Source: SPDF01 sp963699825 | GTDB lineage: Bacteria > Gemmatimonadota > Gemmatimonadetes > Gemmatimonadales > GWC2-71-9 | Assembly: GCA_963699825.1 (NCBI GenBank) | Contig: CAVOVI010000004.1 | Span: forward strand, 124,001-188,000 | Direction: 5' to 3' | DNA length: 64,000 nucleotides | Shown: in pieces, positions 50,535-60,629 of the stretch | Numbering within the stretch: the stretch's first letter is position 1 | How the letters are laid out: every line of letters starts with the position of its first letter | The notes under the pieces: generated by a model | Told to the model about the DNA's origin: nothing | The model's database searches: none | What the model saw: the letters and a program-made list of their open reading frames with translations, nothing else | Translations under genes and position numbers: made by a program

Positions 50535-50715
50535 TGGATACTCCAAACAGGGGAATCCTTAAGTGTTCACTCGTGGGCCGGTAATTCGCAAGAGAAGGAG
50601 TCGGGATTCGATCAGTGACAGCAGACCGATGGCAGTGGCTGCCCGCACGCGCTAGGTTCGGCGGAACCGGCGGGGCGCGACCAGTCCCCTCCGTTCGTCC
50701 TGCTGAGAGGGCACT

Positions 50716-51402
50716 GTGATCCATCTCTCGCTCCCTGTCGACATCGCGACCCTGGCCCTCATCTGGGTCGCCTGCTGGGGCGTGTCCTTCGGGCTGATCA
50801 GGAGGGGGATCACCTACCTCACCCACCCCCTGGCGACCTCCTTCTTGTTTTTCTCGTTCTCCGTCCTCGCGATGATCCTGTTTCGGGCTCGGCTGGCGCC
50901 GCTGGCCAGCGGCGTCACCGTGCCTTCGGTCGTTGTCCTCCTTGGTGTCGTCCTGCTGACGGTTGCAGTCTACGCCCTCGCACCAAGATTTCTCCGCAGG
51001 CCGGACCAACTGATTGCGCGGCACCCGGAGGAGTTCTATCTGCAGTTGCAGTATCGCTATCTCACGCCGAAATCGTTCGAGATTCTCTTTCAACAGCTCA
51101 TCATCGTCGCGCTCACCCTCCGCCTCGCGGCGACTGGACTGCCACTCGTGGGGGTGATCCTCGCCTTCCTGGGCGTCTTCGCCCTGCTCCACCTGCCCAT
51201 GCTCCTGCTCGTGGGCACGCGGATGGGCCTGGCCTACAATCTCGCATCCGCGACACTCGCCGCCGTCTTCCCGGTGTTGATTCTCGGTGTCGAATCAGGG
51301 ATCGTCTACAGCTATGCCGCCCATTGGTTCTTCTATACGATCGCCGGGGTGGTCGCGTGGATATGCGCTGGCAGATCACGGGCGCGCTTCTTGCAAAGAT
51401 AG
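50716..51402 (+). CDS. Integral membrane protein of unknown family
   Basis: An intact 228-residue protein with about six hydrophobic segments, for example ATLALIWVACWGVSFGLI, PSVVVLLGVVLLTVAVYAL and GVILAFLGVFALLHLPMLLL. A cytoplasmic-looking loop FYLQLQYRYLTPKSFEILFQ lies in the middle. I recognise no domain. The following lipoprotein starts 28 bases after its stop, so they may be co-transcribed. Confidence 0.65.
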   Translation: MIHLSLPVDIATLALIWVACWGVSFGLIRRGITYLTHPLATSFLFFSFSVLAMILFRARLAPLASGVTVPSVVVLLGVVLLTVAVYALAPRFLRRPDQLIARHPEEFYLQLQYRYLTPKSFEILFQQLIIVALTLRLAATGLPLVGVILAFLGVFALLHLPMLLLVGTRMGLAYNLASATLAAVFPVLILGVESGIVYSYAAHWFFYTIAGVVAWICAGRSRARFLQR

Positions 51403-51430
51403 GAAGGCAACCGCCACAAGGCAGGGACAG

Positions 51431-52088
51431 ATGCAGTGGATCAACTCTTTCCAAGCCCTCACCCCACGACCGTGGCTCGGTGTCATCGCGGCCGCCGTCG
51501 CATTCTCCGGGTGCGCCTCGCACCGTGTACAGGTCCCCCCACGCCTCAGCCTGGATACCTTCGGCCGGCTGGCGATCGTGACCTTCTCGGCCGAGCCATC
51601 CAGGGCCTCCCTCGCAGCGCTCGCCACCCAGCAATTTGCGGAGGAGGTGCTCGCCAGCCAGGGCGGGATTGAACTCCTGGAACTCGGTGCCGCCGACACC
51701 GCCGTGGCCCGCCTCCTTGCCGAAGGCAACGCGGCGGCAGCGGCCGAACGACTCGGTCAAGAGAAGCACATCGGAGCCGTCTTCTTCGGACAGCTTGCGG
51801 TGTCGGGGACGAAGCCGATCGGGAGCGTGAGCGCCGGCGGCAACGTGAACGTCAGCGGGACCGTCTCGGGCGAATTGAACGTGCGCCTGCTCTCGACCAG
51901 TTCGGGCGGAACGCTCTGGCGCTCGAGTGCCACGACGAGCCAGCAGGTCGGGCAAGTCTCAATGAACGGGGGGCGCCTGCCGAGCATCTCGGCCACCGAC
52001 CCGAACGCGGCCTACGCGAACATGGTGGAGCGAGCTGGTAGCGCAGGTCACCCGGGATTTCCGGCCGACCTGGGTGAAGCAGAAGTAG
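51431..52088 (+). CDS. LpoB/CsgG-like lipoprotein (frameshifted at its end)
   Basis: About 218 residues. Signal peptide and lipobox in GVIAAAVAFSGCASHRV. RLAIVTFSAEPSRASLAALA and ELLELGAADTAVARLLAEGN resemble the alpha/beta fold of LpoB or CsgG N-terminal domains, and HIGAVFFGQLAVSGTKPIGS continues it. An extra base near 52033 obscures the end; corrected it reads LVAQVTRDFRPTWVKQK. It may be an envelope assembly partner of the preceding membrane protein, which is inference. Confidence 0.62.
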
Positions 52089-52637
52089 ACACCCCGTCCA
52101 GAGCCATCCGGCCCGGAGACAGGGTTCCCTGTTGCGATAGACGGGGCTTTGCTGCGTGAGGTGCGAGTCGCGCTACTTCGACCGGCACCACCATCACCCG
52201 AACGACATGCCACGCCTGATAGGTACGTCGCAGCACCACCAGGTAGCGGTTCACGAGCTCGCCGCCCTCCTTCGGATGCAGCGTCACGGTCCCCACGTCG
52301 ACGGCCGTCTGACCGTAGGCGACAAGGCTGTCAGACTTGATGACCATGTGCGGAAAGTTCGGGGCGCCGTTGGTGAAATACGCCTTGATCGCTGCCTTAC
52401 CCACCTCCATCGAGCCGTCTGCGTTGACCAGGATCGCGTCGGCGGCGTACAGCCCACCAGCCGCTCCACGTCCTTGTTGTTGTAGTACTCGGCGTACTCG
52501 GTGCGGAATCGGTTGGTCTCGCTGATGACCGTCTGCAGCGGGATGACGCTGTCCGGGATCTGTGCGCTCAAGGCCGAGGGTACCGCGGATGCCAGCATCA
52601 GCAGGAGCGCGCCCATCGTGATGGATCGATTCGTCAT
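52048..52637 (-). CDS. Secreted DUF4440/SnoaL-like (NTF2 fold) protein (frameshifted)
   Basis: About 150-190 residues. Signal peptide ITMGALLLMLASAVPSALSAQ. RFRTEYAEYYNNKDVERLVG then, after one missing base near 52445, LYAADAILVNADGSMEVGKA: this is the NTF2-like pattern. It goes on with YLVVLRRTYQAWHVVRVMVV. The final residues are doubtful, because the frame runs into the end of the convergent lipoprotein. A further shift near 52180 is possible. Function unknown. Confidence 0.68.
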
Positions 52638-53188
52638 GGCTGCCTCACAGGGGAAAGGGACAGATAGGGTAGCACCAAATCCACGAATGCGGGAGGGGGA
52701 AGCAGAGGCACCGTTCCCGGCACCCGGCTCGGACCCCGCTGACCGACCGCTTCCGGACGTCCAAGGCCAAGCCAGATCAGGGGTTGCAGCGACGCCGGGG
52801 AAGTCTTCCGCGGCAGTCCCGTCGCGAAGCCTCAGGCGGCGGCGAACCTCAGCATGGCCGCTGCTGGAAGATGGGCAGGCACAGTCACCATGGAGTCATC
52901 AACGAATCACGCGGCCGCGCACGCGGTCGGACAGGGGCAGGGGGTGGGGATGCTGCGGATTGACGGTAGCGATCCTGCAGAGCTCCGGTCAGCACGGCGA
53001 GGTCCATCGGTATCACGATGCCCCGGTTTGGATGCCACCAATCTGTGGCGCGCGGGGGCGGAGCACCAGCCGGGGCAAGATCCCCGATAAAAGCGGTCAT
53101 AATTCTACTTGCCATACGGACTGCAGAAGCTCATATACAATGGGAAACTCACAAACTCGGCAGCCACATTGCCTCAAGCGAGTTCTTC
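52638..53188. other. Gene-poor region before the BTAD regulator
   Basis: I find no convincing gene in these 551 bases. Open frames here lack plausible composition. Near 53109-53139, TTGCCA and TATACA are spaced by 19 bases and could be a weak promoter for the downstream BTAD gene. Confidence 0.4.
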
Positions 53189-53917
53189 ATGCTGCGCGTG
53201 TGCACCTTCGGAGGACTCACCCTGCAGGAGGACGGGAATGCCATCACGGGTGCGGCGACGCACCGACGGCAATTGGCGCTGCTCGCCTTGCTCGCCGTGG
53301 CCGGCGACGCGGGGATGAGCCGGGAGAAGATCCTGGCCTATCTCTGGCCCGAGAGTGACACGGACAGCGCCCGACACGCGCTGAATCAGCTGCTCTACAT
53401 GCAGCGACGTCGCACCAACACCTCGAGCCTCTTCCTTGGCCGGAAAACGCTGCGACTCAATCCGGAGATGCTCGGCAGCGATGTCCGGGTCTTCGAATCG
53501 GCAATGGCAGGGGGAGAGCCCGGCAAGGCGGTGGACGCATACCGGGGCGCCTTCCTCGACGGGTTCTTCCTCGACAATGCGGAGGCCTTCGAACACTGGG
53601 TTACCGAGCGTCGTGAGCAATATGCCAGCTGTTACCTCCGGGCGCTGCAGGACCTCGCGGCTCAGGCCACAGACGCCGGAGATCTCGATGCCGCAGCGGA
53701 GTGGCTGCGACAGGCGACGGCGACGGATCCGCTGAATTCCAGATTGGTCGGGGCGCATGTCGAGGCCCTGCTCAAGCTTGAGAATCGAGCCGGCGCGCTT
53801 CTGGCGCTGCAAACGCACCGCGACCGACTCTGGAGCGAACTGAACCTCGATCCGGAGCCGTCGCTCCGCGCACTCGAGGAACGCCTCCGGGGCCACCGCT
53901 TTCCAAGGATGGCCTGA
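53189..53917 (+). CDS. BTAD/SARP-like transcriptional regulator
   Basis: An intact 242-residue protein. An OmpR-type winged helix (MLRVCTFGGLTLQEDGNAIT, RREKI-like stretch REKILAYLWPES) is followed by the BTAD helical region (AYRGAFLDGFFLDNAEAFEH, LRALEERLRGHRF). It ends straight after BTAD, so the TPR, ATPase or kinase extensions seen in large SARP proteins are absent. The ATG at 53189 fits the domain start. The target is unknown. Confidence 0.82.
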   Translation: MLRVCTFGGLTLQEDGNAITGAATHRRQLALLALLAVAGDAGMSREKILAYLWPESDTDSARHALNQLLYMQRRRTNTSSLFLGRKTLRLNPEMLGSDVRVFESAMAGGEPGKAVDAYRGAFLDGFFLDNAEAFEHWVTERREQYASCYLRALQDLAAQATDAGDLDAAAEWLRQATATDPLNSRLVGAHVEALLKLENRAGALLALQTHRDRLWSELNLDPEPSLRALEERLRGHRFPRMA

Positions 53918-54028
53918 CCGTCGATCTCGAACGACCCCACCGATCCCGTCGAACGCCCCCGCCCGATCCCGACCGGCCGCCTCGCCCCCCGCCCCGCCAA
54001 CCTCCAGCACCATTTGTGTTTGACATCG

Positions 54029-54046
54029 CCCCATGCTGGCATGGGG
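54029..54046. terminator. Weak hairpin downstream of the BTAD gene
   Basis: CCCCATG / CATGGGG with a CTGG loop, 110 bases after the BTAD stop. No T-run. Confidence 0.3.
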
Positions 54047-54165
54047 ATCCGAATGACTGCCCGCTGACGCCAAAATGATTATCTGCTGACCACCTCCGCG
54101 TAGGTTGCAAATCCACGAGGAATTCGTGCAGCTCTCCGTTCATCACGCTTCGCACGGGAGGTATC

Positions 54166-54705
54166 ATGCGTCCGCTTCTGCTTGCTCCGTTGGCCCTGGT
54201 CTTGTTCGCCGCCTGCGGCGAGGAGTCGACCGCCCCCACGAGTAAAACAGCTTCCGCGCTCGACGGGCCCGCAGCCAGCGCGGTGCGCGCCAACCAGTAC
54301 TGGGAGCGCTCCTCATTCACCGTTGACGGAGTGCGGCCTGCCACCTGCCTCGGGGAAGACGTCCGCTTCTTTGGAGAAGTGCCATACCAATACCACGAGG
54401 TCACGAGCAGCTCGGGGAACCTGCAATTCATCTTCTTCATTCGCCCGTACACGCCACAATCGCCGCGCTACTACGCCCAGGGTGTGACGAGCGGCACGCT
54501 GTATGAGTACCGGAAGGGCGGACCGATCCCCCAAATCGTTCACGTGGGCCCTGGTCAAGTGCAGACCATGATCGACAAGGAGTGGTACACCGCGGAGGAT
54601 GGCAGCAGGATCTACGTGACGGTGTGGCTGCATGTGACGGTCAACGCGAATGGTGATCTCGTTGTCTTTCGCGCCGACCCCTTCTCGGTCGAGTGCGAGC
54701 GGTAG
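54166..54705 (+). CDS. Small lipoprotein of unknown function
   Basis: An intact 179-residue protein. MRPLLLAPLALVLFAACGEE has a clear lipobox (FAAC). The mature part is beta-rich with two cysteines (ATCLGED, VECER) that could pair, and YQYHEVTSSSGNLQFIFFIR. I recognise no family. A GGGAGG box precedes the ATG. Confidence 0.65.
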   Translation: MRPLLLAPLALVLFAACGEESTAPTSKTASALDGPAASAVRANQYWERSSFTVDGVRPATCLGEDVRFFGEVPYQYHEVTSSSGNLQFIFFIRPYTPQSPRYYAQGVTSGTLYEYRKGGPIPQIVHVGPGQVQTMIDKEWYTAEDGSRIYVTVWLHVTVNANGDLVVFRADPFSVECER

Positions 54706-55212
54706 CACTCCCGCATCACATGCAACCGAAAGGTCGATGTTCGTGGAGGGTACCATGACTCGGCTCCGGCACCTCGCGCGCCCTGTCCTGCCCGCCAGCC
54801 TCACCGGTGAGCGTAGCACTGACCTGCATTGGTGCCTGCGGGAGCCACGACTGGACGGGAACTCTAACGGGACTGCGGCCTTAAGTCAGGTCGGTCGCGG
54901 TCCCCGGCGGGCGGTCCTTGAGGGAGGCTTGGAGGCGGCTGAGAATCTCGAGGATCAGATTCTCGGTTGGAGGAGCGTGAAGGATGGGGGGAGCGAGACC
55001 GATTGGCTAGGGCGGGCGCACAGCACAAGCAACCCACAGCGAGGTCCTCTTCGAAGAGCATGGTGCGTGCGAAACCTCTGTCTTCGTTGGGGTTCAGCCC
55101 GCGTCGGTTCCACTCCCGAATGTGATTTCAGAGGGCAGTATGCGGTCGAGGAGACACATTCCGAGGCCACATGAGCGTGTGCGGAAAAGCCCCTGCGTTC
55201 ACACGGCGGGAC
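54706..55212. other. Gene-poor region with a possible gene remnant
   Basis: GGAGGG followed by an ATG at 54755 begins a short reading frame (MTRLRHLARPVLP). In a neighbouring frame TCIGACGSHDWTG runs to a TAA near 54884. This could be the trace of another small lipoprotein gene, broken by frameshift or decay. I see nothing else between there and 55212. Confidence 0.35.
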
Positions 55213-55728
55213 CTAGTCTCTGGCGGGGCCAAGGAAGTAGTGAAGCGAGTCCCCATTCTCATACCTGAGGACAAGGACGTTCTGGCCGAGCTCCTCGAGA
55301 CGTGTGGCTCGGGCGCAGTGATTCTCGACGGTGCTCTGAACCTTACCAGTGTCCGCGGCTGTGCAAAGATATGTGCGGCCAGGCCGAGTGACGACCGCCC
55401 AGCTGCCTAAACTGTGCCCAGCCCATTCCTCGTGGCACCATTCTCGAACGTCTTCCGTGGAGGATTGTGATTGGTCCGCGGGCTGACACACGAGTGAGAT
55501 CCTGCCAGCGCTGATCCCTCCTTCGGATGAGAGGGTCATGTAGGTGACGATTCGCCTCGTCGAGTCATATACTTCGGATCGATACCACGTCCCCATGTAC
55601 CTCGGGGGGTGGGTTTGCGGGAGGGCCATCAACTCCTCATACGTATATGAGCGGTCGGCAGCGGACTGTGCAACGACCGAGCAGGGCAGAACGAGAAGGG
55701 CAACTAATACGATCGTCAGCCGGCGCAT
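55213..55728 (-). CDS. Secreted protein of unknown function
   Basis: An intact 171-residue protein. Signal peptide MRRLTIVLVALLVLPCSVVA. The mature part includes YTYEELMALPQTHPPRYMGT and ISLVCQPADQ, with paired-looking cysteines (VCQPA, EWCHEE, YLCTA, NHCARA). Base composition is visibly less GC-rich than that of the neighbours. No family recognised. Confidence 0.55.
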   Translation of the reverse strand: MRRLTIVLVALLVLPCSVVAQSAADRSYTYEELMALPQTHPPRYMGTWYRSEVYDSTRRIVTYMTLSSEGGISAGRISLVCQPADQSQSSTEDVREWCHEEWAGHSLGSWAVVTRPGRTYLCTAADTGKVQSTVENHCARATRLEELGQNVLVLRYENGDSLHYFLGPARD

Positions 55729-55838
55729 TACGACCTCCGCACGATGACGCGAGTACGCAGGCTAAAGCTCCTGCATGAGCTTCCGTGCCGCAAGGCCCTT
55801 CCAGACTCCTGGCTGGGCGGCCCGATCGCATGCACGAA

Positions 55839-55868
55839 CCCCGCCCAAGCCGTGAGGCTCAAGCGGGG
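55839..55868 (-). terminator. Hairpin downstream of tRNA-Ile
   Basis: Arms CCCCGC / GCGGGG and AGCC / GGCT with a small internal loop around GTGA, 20 bases 3' of tRNA-Ile on the minus strand. Confidence 0.5.
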
Positions 55869-55887
55869 TCAAGCAGTTACATCGTAG

Positions 55888-55961
<74 letters not shown>

Positions 55962-56048
55962 GGTCCGCCGGCCCTCTGCGGCCAGCCCGGGGAGGCGGTA
56001 GGATAACGGCGCGGCAGGGCCGATGCAACATTGGCGGGCCCACCGACG

Positions 56049-56323
56049 CTAGTCGTCCCAGTCCCCGCCCCCCGCTTCCGGCGAGGCTTCGGATCGTCGT
56101 CGTCCACGTCGAACTCTTCGTCGTCGAGGTCGTCGTCGTCCTCGTCGTCGATATCCTCGTCGTCGAGGTCGTCCTCGTCCTCGTCTTCATCGTCGTCAAA
56201 GCTGAAACCGTCATCCTCGAACTCGTCGGCATCCTCATCAAATCGCGGCTTCCTGCCCACGACCGCAGTCGACGTCTCCCAGGCCCACATGGTTCCCTCC
56301 GGCGAAAAGTGACTGACTGACAT
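56049..56323 (-). CDS. Small, extremely acidic protein behind typA (frameshifted at its end)
   Basis: About 90 residues from MSVSHFSPEG. A short head (MWAWETSTAVVGRKPRFDED) is followed by around 50 residues almost entirely Asp/Glu and then a basic patch KPRRKRG. The as-is frame runs on into tRNA-Ile. Adding one G to the GGGGGG run near 56075 gives an end GDWDD and a stop at 56049, more plausible. It begins 10 bases after the typA stop. It could be a ribosome- or nucleic-acid-mimicking protein, which is speculation. Confidence 0.6.
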
Positions 56324-56333
56324 TGCCCTACCC

Positions 56334-58201
56334 TCAGGATGCATCCGCCACGCGACTGGCGCGGCTGGCCCGCTTGCGGTCGATCGCCGACAGGTTCCGC
56401 TTGCGCAGCCGGATCGTCTTCGGCGTGACCTCGATCAACTCGTCTTCCTCGATGTACTCGAGGCCGTACTCCAGCGTGATGTCCCGCGGCGGCTCCAGCA
56501 CGATGTTGTCGTCGGTGGCCGTGGTCCGCATGTTCGTCAGCTTCTTTTCCTTCGTCACGTTCACGTCCATGTCGCCCGGCCGGCTGTTCTCCCCGGCGAT
56601 CATCCCCTCGTACACCTGGTCGCCCGGCGCCACGAACATCTGCGCCCGCTCCTGCAGATTGCCGAGCGCGAAACGCCACCACGGTGCCCTCGCGGTCGGC
56701 CACCATGACACGCCGCGCTTCCGCCCCGCCAGCGGGCCCGCCCACGGGCCGTAGTCCAGGAACCGGTGGTGAATGAGGCCGGTGCCGCGGGTGTCCGTCA
56801 GGAACTCCGAGCGGTAGCCGAAGAGGCCGCGCGCCGGGATCCGGAACACCATCCGGACCATCCCCTGCCCCGGGTTCTTCATTTCCAGCATCTCGCTGCG
56901 CCGCGGCCCGAGCTTCTCGATGACCGCCCCCATGTACTCCTCGGGCACGTCGATCATCAGCTCTTCGTACGGCTCCTGCCGCTCGCCGTTCGGGCCGACC
57001 CTGCGTGATGACCCGCGGCCGCGAGACCTGGAACTCGAACCCCTCGCGCCGCATCGTCTCCATCAGGATGGCCAGGTGCAGCTCGCCGCGGCCGGACACG
57101 GTGTGGGTGTCCGGGCTCTCGGTCGGCTCCACCTTCAGCGCCACGTTCCGCTCCAGCTCCTTGAAGAGCCGGTCCCGGACCTGACGGCTGGTGACGAACT
57201 TCCCCTCGCGGCCGGCAAAGGGGCTGTTGTTGACGATGAAGTCCACCGAGATGGTGGGCTCCTCGACCGCGATGCCCTCCATCCGGTCGAGCTGGTCGAT
57301 CGCGGTGACGGTCCGGCCGATTTCGATCCCCTCCAGCCCGGCCAGCACCACGATGTCGCCCGCCACCGCCTCCTGCACCTCGACCCGGTTCAGCCCGTCG
57401 AAGGTGTAGAGCTTGGTGATCCGGCTCCGCTCCACCGCCTCCTCCGGCCCCACCAGGCCGGGAGCGCCGATCGGCAGCAGCGCGACCTGATCGCCCGACC
57501 TTGAGCGTCCCCCGCTCGATCCGCCCGATCCCCATCCGCCCGAGGAAGGTGGTGAAGTCGAGGGTGGAGATGAGCATCTGGAACGGGCCGTTGGCGTCGC
57601 TCGACGGCGGCGGCACGTGGGCCAGGATCGCGTCGAACAGCGGCGCCAGGTCGGTGCCCGGCTCCTCCAGCTCCGTCGTCGCGGTGCCGTGGCGGCTCGA
57701 CGTGTAGAGGAACGGGGCGTCGAGCTGCTCGTGGCTCGCCTCGAGGTCGATGAACAGCCCCAGGACCTCGTCGTGCACCCGCATCGGCTCGGCGTCGGGC
57801 CGGTCGATCTTGTTGATGACCACGATCGGCAGCAGTCCCAGGTCCAGCGCCTTCCGGGTGACGAACCGCGTCTGCGGCATCGGCCCCTCGGCGGCATCGA
57901 CCAGGATCAGGACACCGTCCACCATCCGCAGGATCCGCTCGACCTCGCCGCCGAAGTCGGCGTGGCCGGGGGTGTCCACGATGTTGATCTTGACGCCCTT
58001 CCAGCGCACCGCCGTGTTCTTGGCCAGAATGGTGATGCCCCGCTCTCGCTCCAGCGGGTTGGAGTCCATGACGCGCTCGTCCACCTGCTGGTTGGCCCGG
58101 AAGGCCCCCGCCTGGCGGAGCATCTGGTCCACCAGCGTGGTCTTGCCGTGGTCCACGTGCGCGATGATTGCGATGTTGCGAATCTGCTCTGTACCTGCCA
58201 T
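56334..58201 (-). CDS. typA: Translational GTPase TypA/BipA (frameshifted)
   Basis: About 620 residues. G1 AHVDHGKTTLVDQML, G3 DTPGHADFGGEV, G4 NKIDRPDAEP, then EF-Tu domain II (VVLAGLEGIEIGRTVTAIDQ) and EF-G-like domain (SGRGELHLAILMETMRREGF). The C-terminal domain holds RTTATDDNIVLEPP, typical of BipA. Extra bases near 57495 (GTCGGGCGAT for GTCGGCGAT) and 57000 shift the frame. A further out-of-phase patch around 56660-56730 is self-correcting. It helps ribosome assembly and stress adaptation. Confidence 0.92.
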
Positions 58202-58362
58202 TTGCCCCTGCACTTCATACGAGACTGCGTACCAGACCCCAGTCCACCCCTCCCAACGGCGGCATATATAGCGGAGTCCACGGGCGGGAGCAATGGCCAG
58301 TTTCCACCCGGACAGGGGGCCAAAACCTCGCGGGGGAACGGCGGGGCCGCTACCTTGCCGGA

Positions 58363-59700
58363 ATGGATCCGTCCACCACCCCCGCCATCGGCACCGGCCT
58401 GCTCGCCGTCGTCCTCCTTGTCCTCGCCAACGCCTACTTCGTGGCCGCTGAATTCGCCCTCGTCGGCGCGCGCCGCACCCGCCTCGACGAGATGGCGCTG
58501 GCCGGCGACCGCAAGGCCGCGCTGGCCCGGCGGGCCGTCCGCTCCCTCGACCGGTACATCTCGGCCACCCAGCTGGGGATCACCCTCGCTTCCCTCGGGC
58601 TGGGCTGGATCGGGAAGCCCGCCCTGGCGGGGCTGCTCGACGGCCTCTTCGCGTTTCTGCCCGAGACCGCCGCGGTCTGGACCACGCACGCCGTGTCCGC
58701 GGCCACCGCCTTCGCCATCATCACCGCCCTGCACATTGTCCTCGGCGAGCTGGTGCCGAAGTCCCTCGCCCTGCTCTACCCGGAGGACGTGAGCCGCTGG
58801 GTGGCCGGCCCCCTCATCGGGTTCGGCTGGCTCATGGCCGGCCCGATTTCCGTCCTGAACGGCACCGCCAACTGGTTGCTGGGGCTCTTCAAGATCAAGC
58901 CCCGGGGCGACCATGAACGCCTGCACTCCACCGAAGAAATCCGGATGCTGGTCGAGCAAAGCCAGGTCGGCGGCTCCATGGAGCGGGAGGATGCCCGCCT
59001 CCTCGAGGGCGTCTTCGAGTTCAGCGAGAAGTCCGCTGAAGAGGTGATGACGCCGCGCACCCAGATCATTGCACTCCCGGCGGACTTGCCGGTCACCGAG
59101 GCGGCCGACGTGATCGCCGAGGCGGGGCGCTCGCGGTATCCGGTGTACATCGCGAGTCTCGACGAGATCGTGGGGGTGGTCCTCGCCAAGGACGTGCTGC
59201 GCGCGCTCCGTGCCGATTCCACGGCCACGGTCGGGAGCATCAAGCGGGACCCCCTCTTCGTCCCGGGCACCCGCGAGGTCGAGGATGTCCTGACCGACAT
59301 GAAGCGGCTGAAGACGCACTTTGCGATCGTGCTCGACGAGTACGGCGGGACGGCGGGACTGGTGACGATGGAAGACCTGCTGGAGGAAATCGTCGGCGAG
59401 ATCTTCGACGAGCACGATGTGCCCGAAGAGATGATGGCTGCCGCGGGTGGCGCTCCACTCCTCGAGGGCGCCATGACCCTCTCGGACTTCAACGCGACGT
59501 GGGAAGCCGACCTCGACGACCGGAACTACACCACGCTCGGTGGATTCCTCTTCGGCGAACTGGGACGGCTCCCCCGCGTGGGCGACCGTATCGTGGTGGG
59601 GACCCGGACATTCGAGATCGCGTCGATGGAGGGAAGACGGGTGAACGAGGTGCGGATGACGGTGGAAGAGAAGGTGGAAGAAGAGAAATCAGTAGACTAG
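58363..59700 (+). CDS. CNNM/CorC-type membrane protein with CBS pair
   Basis: An intact 445-residue protein. A DUF21/CNNM membrane domain (VVLLVLANAYFVAAEFALVG, ALHIVLGELVPKSLAL) is followed by a CBS pair (VMTPRTQIIALPADLPVTEA, VVLAKDVLRAL) and a CorC_HlyC domain (MTLSDFNATWEADLDDRNYT). Relatives transport or regulate Mg2+ and other cations. The stop TAG forms one CTAG with the stop of the convergent pdxA. Confidence 0.9.
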   Translation: MDPSTTPAIGTGLLAVVLLVLANAYFVAAEFALVGARRTRLDEMALAGDRKAALARRAVRSLDRYISATQLGITLASLGLGWIGKPALAGLLDGLFAFLPETAAVWTTHAVSAATAFAIITALHIVLGELVPKSLALLYPEDVSRWVAGPLIGFGWLMAGPISVLNGTANWLLGLFKIKPRGDHERLHSTEEIRMLVEQSQVGGSMEREDARLLEGVFEFSEKSAEEVMTPRTQIIALPADLPVTEAADVIAEAGRSRYPVYIASLDEIVGVVLAKDVLRALRADSTATVGSIKRDPLFVPGTREVEDVLTDMKRLKTHFAIVLDEYGGTAGLVTMEDLLEEIVGEIFDEHDVPEEMMAAAGGAPLLEGAMTLSDFNATWEADLDDRNYTTLGGFLFGELGRLPRVGDRIVVGTRTFEIASMEGRRVNEVRMTVEEKVEEEKSVD

Positions 59701-60629
59701 GCAGCCTGGCCTTTCGCTGCGCCGGCCAGTTGCACCGCCAGTTCCAGCGCCGCTCGCATGCTCGATGGATCCGCCTTCCCCATCCCGGCGATGTCGAACG
59801 CCGTGCCATGATCGGGGCTCGTACGGGGGAATGGCAGCCCCAGCGTCACATTCACCGCCTGCCCGAACGACGCCACCTTGATGGCGGTCATGCCCACATC
59901 ATGATAGGGCGCGAGCACCGCGTCGAACTCCCCCCGCATCGCCCGCACGAACACGGTGTCCGCCGGTAACGGCCCGGCCGCGCCCAGCGCCCTGGCGGCG
60001 GGGCGAAGCACCCGTTCGTCCTCGTCCCCGAAGAGGCCTCCCTCCCCGGCGTGCGGATTCAGGGCACAGACGGCGAGGCGCGGTGCGGCCAGCCCGAACC
60101 ACTCCCGCAGCGCCTTCTCGGTGACCCGACCCGCCCGGACCACCCGATCCTGTGTGACGAGGGATGGCACATCCCGGAGCGCGACGTGCGTGGTGACCAG
60201 CACGACCCGCAGCCGTTCCGAAGCGAGCATCATCGCGACCTCCACCCCACCCGCCAGTTCGGCAAGCCACTCGGTGTGACCGGGCCAGGCGAACCCCGCC
60301 TGGTGCAGCGCGTGCTTGTGCACCGGCCCGGTGACGATGGCATCCACCTCGCCGGACAGGGCGAGGCGCGCCGCACGCTCGATTGCGTGCCCGGCGATAC
60401 GCCCCGCCTGCACGACGCGCGAGGGGCCCGGGGTCGCGGAGAGCTGCTCTCCGGATCCCAGGCCCCACGGTCCCACGATGATTCGATGATCGGCCCGCAC
60501 CGCGGCCACCTGATCGTCGGCCCCGAGCACGGTGATCTCCGCGTCGAGCGACGCTTCGAGGGCGCGGGCCACCACTTCGGGCCCGATCCCGCGTGGATCG
60601 CCGAGGGTGACGGCGATCCGCGGCCTCAC
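59697..60629 (-). CDS. pdxA: 4-hydroxythreonine-4-phosphate dehydrogenase
   Basis: An intact 310-residue protein from a GTG that overlaps the upstream TGA (GTGA). VTLGDPRGIGPEVVARAL is the family start. Metal ligands are in WPGHTEWLAEL and PYHDVGMTAIK, and SPDHGTAFDIAG carries another conserved His. It makes 3-amino-2-oxopropyl phosphate for vitamin B6. Last gene of the mfd-parvulin-parvulin-pdxA operon. Confidence 0.93.
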   Translation of the reverse strand: MRPRIAVTLGDPRGIGPEVVARALEASLDAEITVLGADDQVAAVRADHRIIVGPWGLGSGEQLSATPGPSRVVQAGRIAGHAIERAARLALSGEVDAIVTGPVHKHALHQAGFAWPGHTEWLAELAGGVEVAMMLASERLRVVLVTTHVALRDVPSLVTQDRVVRAGRVTEKALREWFGLAAPRLAVCALNPHAGEGGLFGDEDERVLRPAARALGAAGPLPADTVFVRAMRGEFDAVLAPYHDVGMTAIKVASFGQAVNVTLGLPFPRTSPDHGTAFDIAGMGKADPSSMRAALELAVQLAGAAKGQAA

